A DNA stretch of 8,993 nt from Prevotella sp. (GCA_016291915.1 JAEEZP010000246.1:1-8993), one strand, 5' to 3'; positions 1 to 7,842 are shown, numbered from the stretch's first letter. Numbers and translations: made by a program. The notes: a model not told the origin generated them from the letters alone.

Positions 1-6
1 CATAAA

Positions 7-37
7 TTTGCATAATCCCTGAAAATATGTATCTTTG
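7..37 (+). promoter_or_regulatory. Bacteroidota-type promoter of the M6 protease gene
   Basis: TTTG at 7-10 is followed after 19 bases by TATCTTTG at 30-37, which matches the known Bacteroidota -33/-7 consensus (TTTG, 19-21 bases, TAnnTTTG). Transcription should begin a few bases after 37, leaving a leader of only about 20 bases before the ATG at 63. No Shine-Dalgarno sequence is visible, as is usual in this phylum. Confidence 0.8.
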
Positions 38-62
38 TGGCTAAGAATATTTTTATCACTAT

Positions 63-2411
63 ATGAGAAAGATTATCCTGCTACTGATAATGATGTCGTG
101 CTTCTGCATGGCAAGGGCAATCCCTGCTGATCCGACACCCATACGTGTCACGCAACCCGACGGAAGTATTGTTACCATTCAACTGCATGGTGATGAATGG
201 TTGCATTTTACGACGACCACCGACGGTTATACCGTTGTGAATGACGAGCGGGGGTATTATGTGTATGCCCAACTGCAAGATGGCAAGCTATTGCCAACGA
301 ATGTCATTGCCCATGATGCAGACGGGCGTGATGTTAATGAAACGGATTATCTGAGCCATGTGAAGAAGTATCTCATTCCACAGATGGATGAGACAACGGC
401 TGAAACGAAGAAGAAAGTTCAGGCCATGCAGCGGCAGGCACTTCAGAAAAGGAAAGCTGCACAATACGACTACAAAAAGTTCCGCGGACTGATCATCCTC
501 GTGGAGTTCAACGACCGGCAGTTCTCACGCAGCGACTATAAAGACCTGATCAACGACATGGTCAACAAAGAGAACTATACCGGCTTCACAGATACCGACG
601 GCAAATTCCAAGCTTACACAGGCAGTGTGCGCGACTATTTCCACGATAACTCCAACGGGGTGTTCAACCCGGAATTTGATATTGTGGGGCCGGTGACGGT
701 CGATTACAGTCAAGAAGATGGTAATAAATATTCTTATTCCATTATGAAAGCTGCTGTACAAGCTGCCGACTCATTGGTAGATTACAGCCTTTATGACCGT
801 GATAATGACGGAACTATGGACATGGTATATTTCATCGTAGCTGGCACTGCATCCTCATCTGACCCTGATCATCCAAATCACATATGGCCCCATAGAAGTG
901 TAATCCGTAACTTAAATCGTGATGGTGTCTGGATAGGAGATTATGCTTGTTCAACAGAGTTTATTTATGGCGAAAAATATAATATGTTGGACGGTATCGG
1001 CACCTTCTGCCATGAGTTCAGTCATGTGCTTGGTCTGCCCGATTTCTATGATGTCGATGACGAAGGCAGTGGCGGAGAGAGTACTGACCCGGGATATTGG
1101 TCATTGATGTCAGTAGGTTGTCATAATAATAACGGTCGTACCCCCTGTGCCTATTCCCTCTATGAGCGTATGGCCACGGGCTTCACTGAGCCTATGGTTA
1201 TCAACACTAAGGGACATTACACCTTGGAACAGATAGGTACCAGCAATACGGGCTACCGTATCGACAGTCCGGTGGAGGGAGAATATTTTTTGTTGGAGAA
1301 CCGGCAGAAAGATTACAAATGGGATAAGTATCTGGCCAACAGTGGTATGCTGGTGTTCCGTGTTGACCGTTCAGACATGACACCATGGAACAGCAACACT
1401 GTCAACAACAACCCCGACCGGATGTATTATGAGCTTTTGCGGGCCGGAGGTGTAGAAAAACAGAATCCCATGTATGATCCCTTCCCGGGTAAGGGTGAGG
1501 TGACGACGCTCAGCAATGAGACATCACCTGCTCATCTGAGAACGCACGACGGACAGGACACTCCTTGGGTAATACACCATATCGCCGAGGCCAATGGAGA
1601 GATCTCTTTCGACGTAAGCGCTTTCACCTATGCTACGAACACTGACTTAAAAGTAACTTCTATAGACATCCTTGGAGGTCCTTATGCCGGGAGCCAACAG
1701 CTGGTGAATGTCACGGTGGAGAGCTATAAGGATGATTACCACCCACTTTATCTGTTTGCCAGTAAGACCGACGACATGGGGACTGCCGTGTATGCCACAG
1801 GAGCGGACATCAAGGTGAACAGCAGCGAGGTGGTGACGTTCTACTTCAAGCCGGAGGAGACCGGCACTTGGAATCTTTGGGTGTGTACCGACAGCGAAGG
1901 AAAAAACATCATCGGTCAGACCACGGAGGAGATTACAGATATCCCCACGGAGGAGGCCTTATTAAAATCCAGTAACGTGAAGCTTTCCCCGGGTACAACG
2001 ACCACGCTGACACTAACCATCAACAATAAAGGAAATGTTGCTTACCACAGGGAGATTACGGCTTACCTTAATATATTTGATGAGACGAGCAGCTCCCGTA
2101 TTCAGACTGTAAACACAATGCCATTGAAGATAGCCCCAGGGGATTCCATCGTACAGACAATCACCTTTGAGGGCTTAGAGGAAGGGATGGAGTATCGTAT
2201 TACCGGCTACTACTATCGTACACATAACGAGAATAAAAGGACACCCTTGGTGAGTCAAGAATTCACCGTTCCTTCCAGCTCTGGCATCAAGGAGGTGATA
2301 ACGGAAACCGACAAGGCTCCCTGGTATACCGTGGATGGATGGAGATTAGCCGATAAGCCCCGGAAGCCAGGGCTGTATATCCATAGAGGGAAGAAAGTCG
2401 TTATTCGCTGA
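63..2411 (+). CDS. Secreted M6-family (immune inhibitor A-like) zinc metalloprotease with C-terminal sorting-like tail
   Basis: Predicted secreted endopeptidase of 782 residues. A hydrophobic signal peptide (residues 1-19, probable cleavage after Ala-Arg-Ala) is followed by an N-terminal propeptide-like region (about 20-140). The M6 catalytic domain runs from about 141 to 440. It carries a calcium-loop-like Asp-rich motif D245-R-D-N-D-G250, the zinc motif HEFSHVLGLPD at 317-327 (H317, E318, H321, with D327 the probable third ligand of this HExxHxxGxxD type) and a Met-turn candidate at M349. Two beta-sandwich-like domains follow (about 525-630 and 635-740). The last 40 residues (741-782) resemble the type A tail found on many secreted Bacteroidales proteins (YTVDG ... 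GLYIHRGKKVVIR), suggesting type IX secretion or surface anchoring. All catalytic residues are present, so it should be active. The substrate is unknown; host or dietary protein is a guess. Bases from about 721 to 1000 are richer in A+T than the rest. The 3' end overlaps the convergent phosphoesterase gene by 11 bases. Confidence 0.9.
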   Translation: MRKIILLLIMMSCFCMARAIPADPTPIRVTQPDGSIVTIQLHGDEWLHFTTTTDGYTVVNDERGYYVYAQLQDGKLLPTNVIAHDADGRDVNETDYLSHVKKYLIPQMDETTAETKKKVQAMQRQALQKRKAAQYDYKKFRGLIILVEFNDRQFSRSDYKDLINDMVNKENYTGFTDTDGKFQAYTGSVRDYFHDNSNGVFNPEFDIVGPVTVDYSQEDGNKYSYSIMKAAVQAADSLVDYSLYDRDNDGTMDMVYFIVAGTASSSDPDHPNHIWPHRSVIRNLNRDGVWIGDYACSTEFIYGEKYNMLDGIGTFCHEFSHVLGLPDFYDVDDEGSGGESTDPGYWSLMSVGCHNNNGRTPCAYSLYERMATGFTEPMVINTKGHYTLEQIGTSNTGYRIDSPVEGEYFLLENRQKDYKWDKYLANSGMLVFRVDRSDMTPWNSNTVNNNPDRMYYELLRAGGVEKQNPMYDPFPGKGEVTTLSNETSPAHLRTHDGQDTPWVIHHIAEANGEISFDVSAFTYATNTDLKVTSIDILGGPYAGSQQLVNVTVESYKDDYHPLYLFASKTDDMGTAVYATGADIKVNSSEVVTFYFKPEETGTWNLWVCTDSEGKNIIGQTTEEITDIPTEEALLKSSNVKLSPGTTTTLTLTINNKGNVAYHREITAYLNIFDETSSSRIQTVNTMPLKIAPGDSIVQTITFEGLEEGMEYRITGYYYRTHNENKRTPLVSQEFTVPSSSGIKEVITETDKAPWYTVDGWRLADKPRKPGLYIHRGKKVVIR

Positions 2412-3489
2412 GTTCCATGACGATATACTCCGATCGGGTTCCGATGCGGTATTTTCCGCCCCAGATGCCCAGACCGGAAGAGACATAATAGTGGGTCTTG
2501 CCTATCTGATAGGGGCCGTAGGCACACTCATAGACAGCATCGGTGATCCAGGAGATGGGCCATATCTGTCCGTAATGGGTATGTCCGCTGAGCTGGAAAT
2601 CCACACCTGCCTGCTCGGATAATGACAGGTGGAAAGGCTGGTGATCCATCAGGATAAGATACTTCGAAGTATCCACATCCTGCAGCAGTTGCCGCACGGT
2701 TTTACGACGAGGATTCGTGCGGTCATCACGCCCCACAACTGCAATTCCGCCCCATTCCATCGAGGAATCTCGCAATAGGCGGATGCCTGCCTTCGCATAA
2801 AACGCTTCTGATCCATTCTTCCCCGCATAGTACTCATGATTACCCAGACAGGCAACGACAGGAGCCTTCAACCGCCGGAACTCCTCCCACATCTTCTGTT
2901 CCTGCAACGGACGGAGACTACGGTCGATGATATCCCCGGCAATGAGAATCATGTCGGGGTTCTCCTGATTAATCATATCCACCCAACGATGAAACTCATC
3001 ACGTTGGTTGTGATAACCTAAATGCAGGTCACTCATCATCACCAGACGGTAATGTCGCTGGAGTTTCTTTTCGGAATGCATGGTCAGCGTCTGGCGCACC
3101 TTATGACGGTAGTGGATATTTCCACAAACCAAAAGGACGGTGATGACCGTGATGATGCCGAGCAAGCCCTTCCAACTGCCGAACAGCCACTGTTTGGGAA
3201 CCAGATGGAACAACCTGCCCAGGTCGAGAACCACGAAGATCAGGAAAAGATAAAGCAGGATGATGAGCCACGAGGTGCTTACCTCATAGATGACCGTTGC
3301 CCATGACATCGGCAGGGTGTCCAACGAGGGTCCTATAGCCACGTAAAGCAGCAGGAATGCTCCGATCATCGCAAGCATCACCAAGACCTTCACACCTATC
3401 GGGGATGGGAGGATGCACCATACATGCCACATCACATACACCATCCCCAACAGGGGAGTCAGAATAAACACCAACGCGCCTAACTGCAT
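2401..3489 (-). CDS. Membrane-anchored calcineurin-like metallophosphoesterase (YkuE/YaeI-like)
   Basis: A 362-residue protein with four predicted hydrophobic segments (about 2-24, 34-53, 72-90, 106-124), then a basic stretch and a complete calcineurin-like phosphoesterase domain (about 147-360). The metal-binding motifs appear in the usual order: D154-L-H156, G185-D186, GNHE at 216-219, H283, and GHTH at 302-305, so a di-metal centre is expected. Family members hydrolyse phosphoesters. In this branch known or suggested substrates include UDP-diacylglucosamine and other lipid-linked phosphates, but nothing here fixes the substrate. The basic residues after the fourth segment (about 127-148) favour a cytoplasmic catalytic domain by the positive-inside rule, which is inference. 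The ATG lies 16 bases after the stop of the HerA-like gene and no promoter is seen in that gap, so it is most likely the second gene of that operon. The gene ends inside the last codons of the convergent M6 protease. Confidence 0.9.
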   Translation of the reverse strand: MQLGALVFILTPLLGMVYVMWHVWCILPSPIGVKVLVMLAMIGAFLLLYVAIGPSLDTLPMSWATVIYEVSTSWLIILLYLFLIFVVLDLGRLFHLVPKQWLFGSWKGLLGIITVITVLLVCGNIHYRHKVRQTLTMHSEKKLQRHYRLVMMSDLHLGYHNQRDEFHRWVDMINQENPDMILIAGDIIDRSLRPLQEQKMWEEFRRLKAPVVACLGNHEYYAGKNGSEAFYAKAGIRLLRDSSMEWGGIAVVGRDDRTNPRRKTVRQLLQDVDTSKYLILMDHQPFHLSLSEQAGVDFQLSGHTHYGQIWPISWITDAVYECAYGPYQIGKTHYYVSSGLGIWGGKYRIGTRSEYIVMELSE

Positions 3490-3505
3490 CGTCTCACAAA
3501 AAATC

Positions 3506-5098
3506 TTATTTCTTAGTCAGGTTTCCAAGAATATCACGTGTGAGCTCCTTGGTGATCGTACGGGTGGCAGCACTCGTGGCGTTCTTCACCACACGACCGG
3601 TAGCATCCTTCGTAGAACTGGTCTTCTTTCCGGTGATCTTACTGCTGACATAAGCACCGAGGATGGTGGCTAAAGAAGAAGTGACGGCCGTGGCAATGGC
3701 TTTCCATACCTTCTTCATGATACCAGGCTTCTTCTTTTCTTCCTTCTCTTCTTTCTGAGCAGCCTTCTCAAGCTCCTTGGCAGCCTTCTCTTCTTCGATC
3801 AACTTCTGCTGCTCCTCTCTTTCTTTTTCGAGAATCTCGTAAGCACTCTCACGGTCGATCGTCTTATCATACTTGCCATACACCCTACTCTGCTTGATGA
3901 TATCCAGTCGCTGACCTTCCGTGACAGGACCTATCTGACTGAGGGGGAAGAGTATCTTGGCACGCTCCACAACAGAGGGGGCACCCTTCGGGTCTAAGAA
4001 CGATACCAGCGCCTCACCGGTCTCTAAGTTCATAATCGCCTCATCGGTCTTGAATGCCGGATTGGCACGGAAAGTATCAGCAGCGGTCTTCACAGCCTTC
4101 TGGTCTTTCGGGGTGTAAGCACGTAAGGCATGCTGTACGCGGTTACCCAACTGTCCGAGGATATTCTCAGGAATATCGGAAGGCAACTGTGTGATGAAAT
4201 AGATACCCACGCCCTTGCTTCGTATCAGTCGGATCACCTGCTCAATCTTGTCAAGCAATGCCTTGGAGGTTCCGTCGAACAACATATGTGCCTCGTCGAA
4301 GAAGAACACCAACTTCGGTAATTCCATATCACCCACCTCGGGTAAGGTGGAGTACAACTCTGACAAGAGCCACAACAGGAACGTACTGTACAACTTCGGC
4401 TGCATCATCAGCTTATCGGCGGCCAGCACACTCATGATGCCCTTGCCACCCTCTGTCTGCATCAGGTCGTAGATATCAAACGAAGGTTCTCCGAAGAACA
4501 TGTTTGCACCCTGATTCTCCAACTGCAGCAAGGCACGCTGGATAGCACCCACAGTGGCGGAGGTGATGTTACCGTATTTGGTGGTGTAGTCTTTCGCATT
4601 CTTGGAAACGAAATCAAGCATCGAACGGAGATCCTTCAGGTCGAGAATCTCTAACCCACGCTCATCAGCGATACGGAAGACGATATTCAACACACCATCC
4701 TGCGTCTCGTTGAGTCCTAACAGACGGGAAAGCAACAGCGGACCCATCTGACTGACAGTGGCACGCATAGGATGCCCCTGCTCGGCAAACACATCATAAA
4801 ACCGGACAGGACAGGCCTGGAACTGGGGGTCTTCAATACCGAACTCCGGCAGTCGTTTCTCAATAAACGAGCTCAGCCGTCCTACCTGGGAGATACCTGA
4901 GAGGTCACCCTTCATATCTGCCATGAAACAGGGCACGCCTGCCTGACAGAAAGACTCTGCCATCACCTGCAGGGTAACGGTCTTTCCCGTACCTGTAGCT
5001 CCGGCAATCAAACCATGGCGGTTAGCCATCTTTCCTACAATACTCAATGGTCCGTTTTCGCAATGAGCAATATACAATCCACGTTCTTTGTCGTACAT
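3506..5098 (-). CDS. HerA-like P-loop ATPase, DUF853 family (E. coli YjgR-like)
   Basis: A 530-residue ATPase of the HerA/FtsK clan. Walker A is GATGTGKT at 33-40 and Walker B is LVFFFDEAH at 263-271. Conserved family stretches include MADMKGDLSG (about 59-68) and FITQLPSDIPENILGQLGNR (301-320), where R320 is a plausible arginine-finger or sensor residue. The body (1-400) matches the usual DUF853 protein of about 500 residues. A charged Glu/Lys-rich coiled coil follows (about 418-458), then a Gly/Ala-containing hydrophobic segment (about 460-488) and a basic, Thr-rich C-terminus. Relatives form hexameric DNA-pumping ATPases, but the cellular role of this subfamily is not established. No NurA-type nuclease is next to it; the partner gene is the phosphoesterase immediately downstream. 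The start is supported by a canonical promoter about 40 bases upstream. Confidence 0.88.
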   Translation of the reverse strand: MYDKERGLYIAHCENGPLSIVGKMANRHGLIAGATGTGKTVTLQVMAESFCQAGVPCFMADMKGDLSGISQVGRLSSFIEKRLPEFGIEDPQFQACPVRFYDVFAEQGHPMRATVSQMGPLLLSRLLGLNETQDGVLNIVFRIADERGLEILDLKDLRSMLDFVSKNAKDYTTKYGNITSATVGAIQRALLQLENQGANMFFGEPSFDIYDLMQTEGGKGIMSVLAADKLMMQPKLYSTFLLWLLSELYSTLPEVGDMELPKLVFFFDEAHMLFDGTSKALLDKIEQVIRLIRSKGVGIYFITQLPSDIPENILGQLGNRVQHALRAYTPKDQKAVKTAADTFRANPAFKTDEAIMNLETGEALVSFLDPKGAPSVVERAKILFPLSQIGPVTEGQRLDIIKQSRVYGKYDKTIDRESAYEILEKEREEQQKLIEEEKAAKELEKAAQKEEKEEKKKPGIMKKVWKAIATAVTSSLATILGAYVSSKITGKKTSSTKDATGRVVKNATSAATRTITKELTRDILGNLTKK

Positions 5099-5137
5099 AT
5101 CTTTTCTTGATTATGGTTTTACTTTCATTATAAGTGA

Positions 5138-5168
5138 CAAAGATATATAAATATTTTCACAAAACAAA
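5138..5168 (-). promoter_or_regulatory. Promoter of the HerA-like ATPase / phosphoesterase operon
   Basis: Read on the minus strand, TTTG (5168-5165) is followed after exactly 19 bases by TATCTTTG (5145-5138), a full match to the Bacteroidota consensus. Transcription would start near 5131, giving a leader of about 30 bases before the ATG ending at 5098. A run of nine A on the plus strand (5166-5174) overlaps the upstream element. Confidence 0.8.
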
Positions 5169-5185
5169 AAAAAATAGTAACTTTG
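5155..5185 (+). promoter_or_regulatory. metG: Possible second, upstream promoter for metG
   Basis: TAACTTTG at 5178-5185 is a perfect -7 element, but the matching -33 position (5155-5158) reads TTTC rather than TTTG. It lies about 74 bases upstream of the main metG -7 element and could be a weak upstream promoter. It would give a leader of about 90 bases. It faces away from the overlapping minus-strand operon promoter, so the two could interfere. Confidence 0.3.
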
Positions 5186-5228
5186 GATAACTTACAATGC
5201 ACTCAGCATAAAAAATAAGTAAACTTAT

Positions 5229-5259
5229 TTTGTTCTGCACTCGTTTTTTCGTAACTTTG
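5229..5259 (+). promoter_or_regulatory. metG: Main metG promoter
   Basis: TTTG at 5229-5232, a 19-base spacer, and TAACTTTG at 5252-5259 match the Bacteroidota consensus exactly. Transcription should start near 5264, only about 15 bases before the ATG at 5279. That short leader contains a small inverted repeat (CCAAAA T TTTTGG, 5263-5275) ending three bases before the start codon. There is no room for a T-box or other long tRNA-sensing leader from this promoter. Confidence 0.82.
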
Positions 5260-5278
5260 CACCCAAAATTTTTGGATA

Positions 5279-7342
5279 ATGGAACAGAAGAATTTCAAAC
5301 GTACAACCGTCACCGCGGCCCTTCCCTATGCCAACGGCGGTGTTCATATCGGTCACCTGGCCGGCGTTTATGTACCGGCAGATATCTACGTGCGCTATCT
5401 CCGACTGAAGAAACAAGAGGTGATCTTCATCGGCGGAAGCGATGAGCATGGCGTACCTGTCACCATGCGTGCACGAAAGGAAGGCATCACACCGCAGGAT
5501 GTGGTGGACCGTTATCACACGATGATCAAGAAGAGTTTTGAGGATTTCGGCATCTCGTTCGACATATACAGTCGTACCACCTCCAAGATCCATCATCAGT
5601 TCGCATCCGACTTCTTCCGTAAGCTCTACGATGAAGGTAAGCTGGTGGAAGAGACGAGCAAACAGTATTACGATGAAGAAGCCAAGCAGTTCCTCGCCGA
5701 CCGTTATATCACCGGTGAGTGTCCTCATTGTCATAACGAGGGAGCCTATGGCGACCAGTGTGAGAAATGTGGTCGTGACCTCTCCCCCACCGAACTGATC
5801 AACCCCAAATCAACCATCAGCGGTTCTCAGCCCGTCTTGAAAGAGACGAAGAACTGGTATCTGCCGCTGAACAACTACCAGGAGTGGTTGAAGGAATGGA
5901 TCCTGAAAGGTCATCAGGAGTGGCGACCCAACGTCTATGGACAGTGTAAGAGCTGGCTCGACATGGACCTTCAGCCACGTGCTATGACACGCGACCTCGA
6001 CTGGGGTATCCCCGTTCCTGTGGAAGGCGCTGAAGGTAAGGTGCTCTACGTGTGGTTCGATGCGCCCATCGGTTATATCTCCAATACCAAAGAACTGTGT
6101 GAGAAAGAGCCTGAGCGCTGGGGCAGCTGGCAGAAATGGTGGCAGGATCCTGAGAGCCGCCTCATCCATTTCATCGGAAAAGACAATATCGTCTTCCACT
6201 GTCTGATCTTCCCCGTGATGATGAAAGCCCACGGCGACTATATCATGCCCGACAATGTGCCGGCCAATGAGTTCCTGAACCTGGAGAACGACAAGATCTC
6301 CACCTCTCGCAACTGGGCCGTATGGCTCCATGAGTACCTCGAGGAGATGCCTGGCAAGCAGGATGTGCTGCGTTATGTCCTGACCGCCAACGCCCCTGAG
6401 ACGAAAGACAATAACTTCATGTGGAAAGACTTCCAGGAGCGTAACAACAACGAGCTGGTGGCTATCTACGGAAACTTCGTCAATCGTGCCCTCCAGCTCA
6501 CCAAGAAATATTTCCAGGGTGTCGTGCCTGCCGCAGGCGAACTGTTGGATGTGGACCGTCAGGCTATCGCGGAGTTCAAGGATGTCAAACAGAAGGTAGA
6601 ACAACTGCTGGATGTCTTTAAGTTCCGTGACGCACAGAAAGAGGCGATGAACCTGGCACGTATCGGTAATAAGTATATCACCGACTGTGAACCGTGGAAG
6701 GTGGCCAAGACAGATATGGAGCGTGTGAAGACCATCCTGAATATCTCTTTGCAGTTGGTGGCCAACCTGTCTATCGCCTTCGAGCCATTCCTGCCTTTCT
6801 CTTCCAAGAAACTGCGTGACATGCTCAATGTCACCTCTTTCGAGTGGGATCAGTTGGGTGATACAGACATCCTGAAGGAAGGTCATCAACTGGCAGAGCC
6901 TTCCCTGCTCTTCGAAAAACTGGAAGACGAGGTCATCGACCGCCAGATACAGAAGTTGGAAGAGACAAAGAAAGCCAATGAGGCCGCTAACTACGTGGCA
7001 GAACCCATCAAGGAAACCATCGACTTTGAGCAGTTCGAGAAGTTGGATATCCGTGTGGGCCACGTCAAGGAGTGTGAGAAGGTGAAGAAATCGAAGAAAC
7101 TCCTTCGTTTCACCATCGATGACGGCAGTGGCACAGACCGTACTATCCTCAGTGGTATCGCTGAGCATTACGAACCCGAAGATCTCCGTGGCAAGGATGT
7201 GCTCTTCATCGCCAACCTCGCTCCACGTAAGATCATGGGCATCGAGAGTCAGGGTATGATTCTCTCGGCAGAGAACTTCGATGGCGCACTGAGCGTCACC
7301 ACCCTCACCCGTGAGGTAAAGCCAGGCAGTCAGGTAAAATAA
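5279..7342 (+). CDS. metG: Methionyl-tRNA synthetase (MetRS)
   Basis: Charges tRNA-Met with methionine in the cytoplasm, needed for both initiation and elongation. The 687-residue length fits the long, dimeric bacterial form. In order: class Ia Rossmann catalytic domain with HIGH at 23-26 (in PYANGGVHIGH); a zinc knuckle with C148, C151, C161 and C164; the KMSKS-loop equivalent, which here reads KISTS at 339-343 followed by RNWAVW; an alpha-helical anticodon-binding domain (about 390-545); a Lys/Glu-rich linker; and a C-terminal OB-fold tRNA-binding/dimerisation domain (about 582-687, starting DFEQFEKLDIRVG). The start at 5279 is well placed behind a canonical promoter and gives the expected N-terminus. 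The noted oddity is Thr in place of the second Lys of KMSKS. The gene appears monocistronic; the next gene, a tRNA, has its own promoter. Confidence 0.97.
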   Translation: MEQKNFKRTTVTAALPYANGGVHIGHLAGVYVPADIYVRYLRLKKQEVIFIGGSDEHGVPVTMRARKEGITPQDVVDRYHTMIKKSFEDFGISFDIYSRTTSKIHHQFASDFFRKLYDEGKLVEETSKQYYDEEAKQFLADRYITGECPHCHNEGAYGDQCEKCGRDLSPTELINPKSTISGSQPVLKETKNWYLPLNNYQEWLKEWILKGHQEWRPNVYGQCKSWLDMDLQPRAMTRDLDWGIPVPVEGAEGKVLYVWFDAPIGYISNTKELCEKEPERWGSWQKWWQDPESRLIHFIGKDNIVFHCLIFPVMMKAHGDYIMPDNVPANEFLNLENDKISTSRNWAVWLHEYLEEMPGKQDVLRYVLTANAPETKDNNFMWKDFQERNNNELVAIYGNFVNRALQLTKKYFQGVVPAAGELLDVDRQAIAEFKDVKQKVEQLLDVFKFRDAQKEAMNLARIGNKYITDCEPWKVAKTDMERVKTILNISLQLVANLSIAFEPFLPFSSKKLRDMLNVTSFEWDQLGDTDILKEGHQLAEPSLLFEKLEDEVIDRQIQKLEETKKANEAANYVAEPIKETIDFEQFEKLDIRVGHVKECEKVKKSKKLLRFTIDDGSGTDRTILSGIAEHYEPEDLRGKDVLFIANLAPRKIMGIESQGMILSAENFDGALSVTTLTREVKPGSQVK

Positions 7343-7361
7343 ATTGACAGATATATCCGGC

Positions 7362-7390
7362 GGGACAGGGCCGCTATGCACACCTGTCCC
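7362..7390 (+). terminator. Hairpin after metG, possible terminator without a T-run
   Basis: GGGACAGG (7362-7369) pairs perfectly with CCTGTCCC (7383-7390) across a 13-base loop, starting 20 bases after the metG stop codon. No T tract follows, so this is either a weak terminator or a 3'-end-stabilising hairpin. Confidence 0.4.
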
Positions 7391-7420
7391 CCGTCTGTTG
7401 CGAAAATAATGAAGAAATTA

Positions 7421-7452
7421 TTTGGTGACGTGAGGTAAACGTAGTACCTTTG
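7421..7452 (+). promoter_or_regulatory. Promoter of tRNA-Arg
   Basis: TTTG (7421-7424), a 20-base spacer and TACCTTTG (7445-7452) fit the Bacteroidota consensus. The predicted start near 7457 leaves a leader of about 33 bases before the tRNA. That leader can form two mutually exclusive small hairpins (7466-7482, CATGGG/CCCATG; or 7477-7490, CCCAT/ATGGG, which includes the first tRNA base). Confidence 0.72.
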
Positions 7453-7489
7453 CACCTGCTAAAGACATGGGCATGTCCCATGCTGATGG

Positions 7490-7564
7490 GGTCTCATAGT
7501 TCAATGGATAGAATAAGTCTCTCCTAAAGATTAGATCCGGGTTCGATTCCCGGTGGGACTACCA
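7490..7564 (+). tRNA. tRNA-Arg, anticodon CCU (reads AGG), CCA encoded
   Basis: A full cloverleaf can be folded by hand. The acceptor stem is 7490-7496 with 7554-7560, seven pairs including G-U at pairs 1:72 and 5:68. The D arm is 7499-7502/7511-7514. The anticodon stem is 7516-7520/7528-7532 with loop CTCCTAA, placing CCU at 34-36 (7523-7525). The variable loop is four bases (7533-7536). The T arm is CCGGG-TTCGATT-CCCGG (7537-7553). The discriminator base is A (7561) and the CCA end is encoded (7562-7564). It sits in a single-gene transcription unit with its own promoter and terminator. Confidence 0.95.
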
Positions 7565-7582
7565 CCAATAAAGATCATATAG

Positions 7583-7606
7583 GGCGTACTTTCGTACGCC
7601 TTTTTT
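7583..7606 (+). terminator. Rho-independent terminator of tRNA-Arg
   Basis: GGCGTAC (7583-7589) and GTACGCC (7594-7600) form a perfect 7-bp stem with loop TTTC, directly followed by six T (7601-7606). It lies 19 bases after the tRNA CCA end. Confidence 0.9.
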
Positions 7607-7840
7607 CGGTCATTGACAAACGAAGTCCCTACCTGAAAATAGATTCTTTTTAGACACATTCTCAAATTAATACTTTGTTTTACCCGATCTTTTCATCACA
7701 TTGTCCTCTCCACAGCAAGTGGGGAGATGTGGTCTTGTTGTTGGGGGTGATGTGTAAAATTATTTACAAGTATAATTGTATTTGGTGTGCTTTTGTTGTG
7801 TGGAAATATATTTATATTTGACTTGCGTGTAAAGAGTCAA
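7607..7840. other. AT-rich gene-free stretch after tRNA-Arg
   Basis: No ORF of convincing length or family is visible on either strand. It contains a small wobble-containing hairpin (CTCTCCAC 7706-7713 with GTGGGGAG 7719-7726) and a candidate promoter near its end (7792-7820). No copy of the tRNA 3' end, which would mark an integration site, occurs here or elsewhere in the window. Confidence 0.5.
7792..7820 (+). promoter_or_regulatory. Weak candidate promoter facing the inverted repeat arrays
   Basis: TATATTTG (7813-7820) fits TAnnTTTG, and TTTG (7792-7795) lies 17 bases upstream, two bases shorter than the usual minimum. If used, transcription would begin near 7826, just before the first 8-base repeat array, and could run to the strong terminator at 8353-8397. 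In DNA this AT-rich such matches arise by chance. Confidence 0.25.
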
Positions 7841-7842
7841 AA

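Noticed and set aside
63..122. Lipoprotein signal in the M6 protease
   Set aside because: The cysteines at residues 13 and 15 lack a proper lipobox (preceded by Met-Met-Ser and Cys-Phe), and a standard Ala-Arg-Ala cleavage site follows.
2836..3306. Plus-strand open frames within the phosphoesterase gene
   Set aside because: They are shadows of a conserved metallophosphoesterase with all catalytic motifs on the other strand.
5225..5734. 169-codon open frame antisense to the metG start
   Set aside because: It overlaps the metG promoter and the HIGH-containing N-terminus and has no family features.
5810..7381. Long open frame of 523 codons antisense to metG
   Set aside because: It lies entirely opposite an unmistakable metG, shows no recognisable domain, and is explained by the codon bias of the sense gene leaving few antisense stops.
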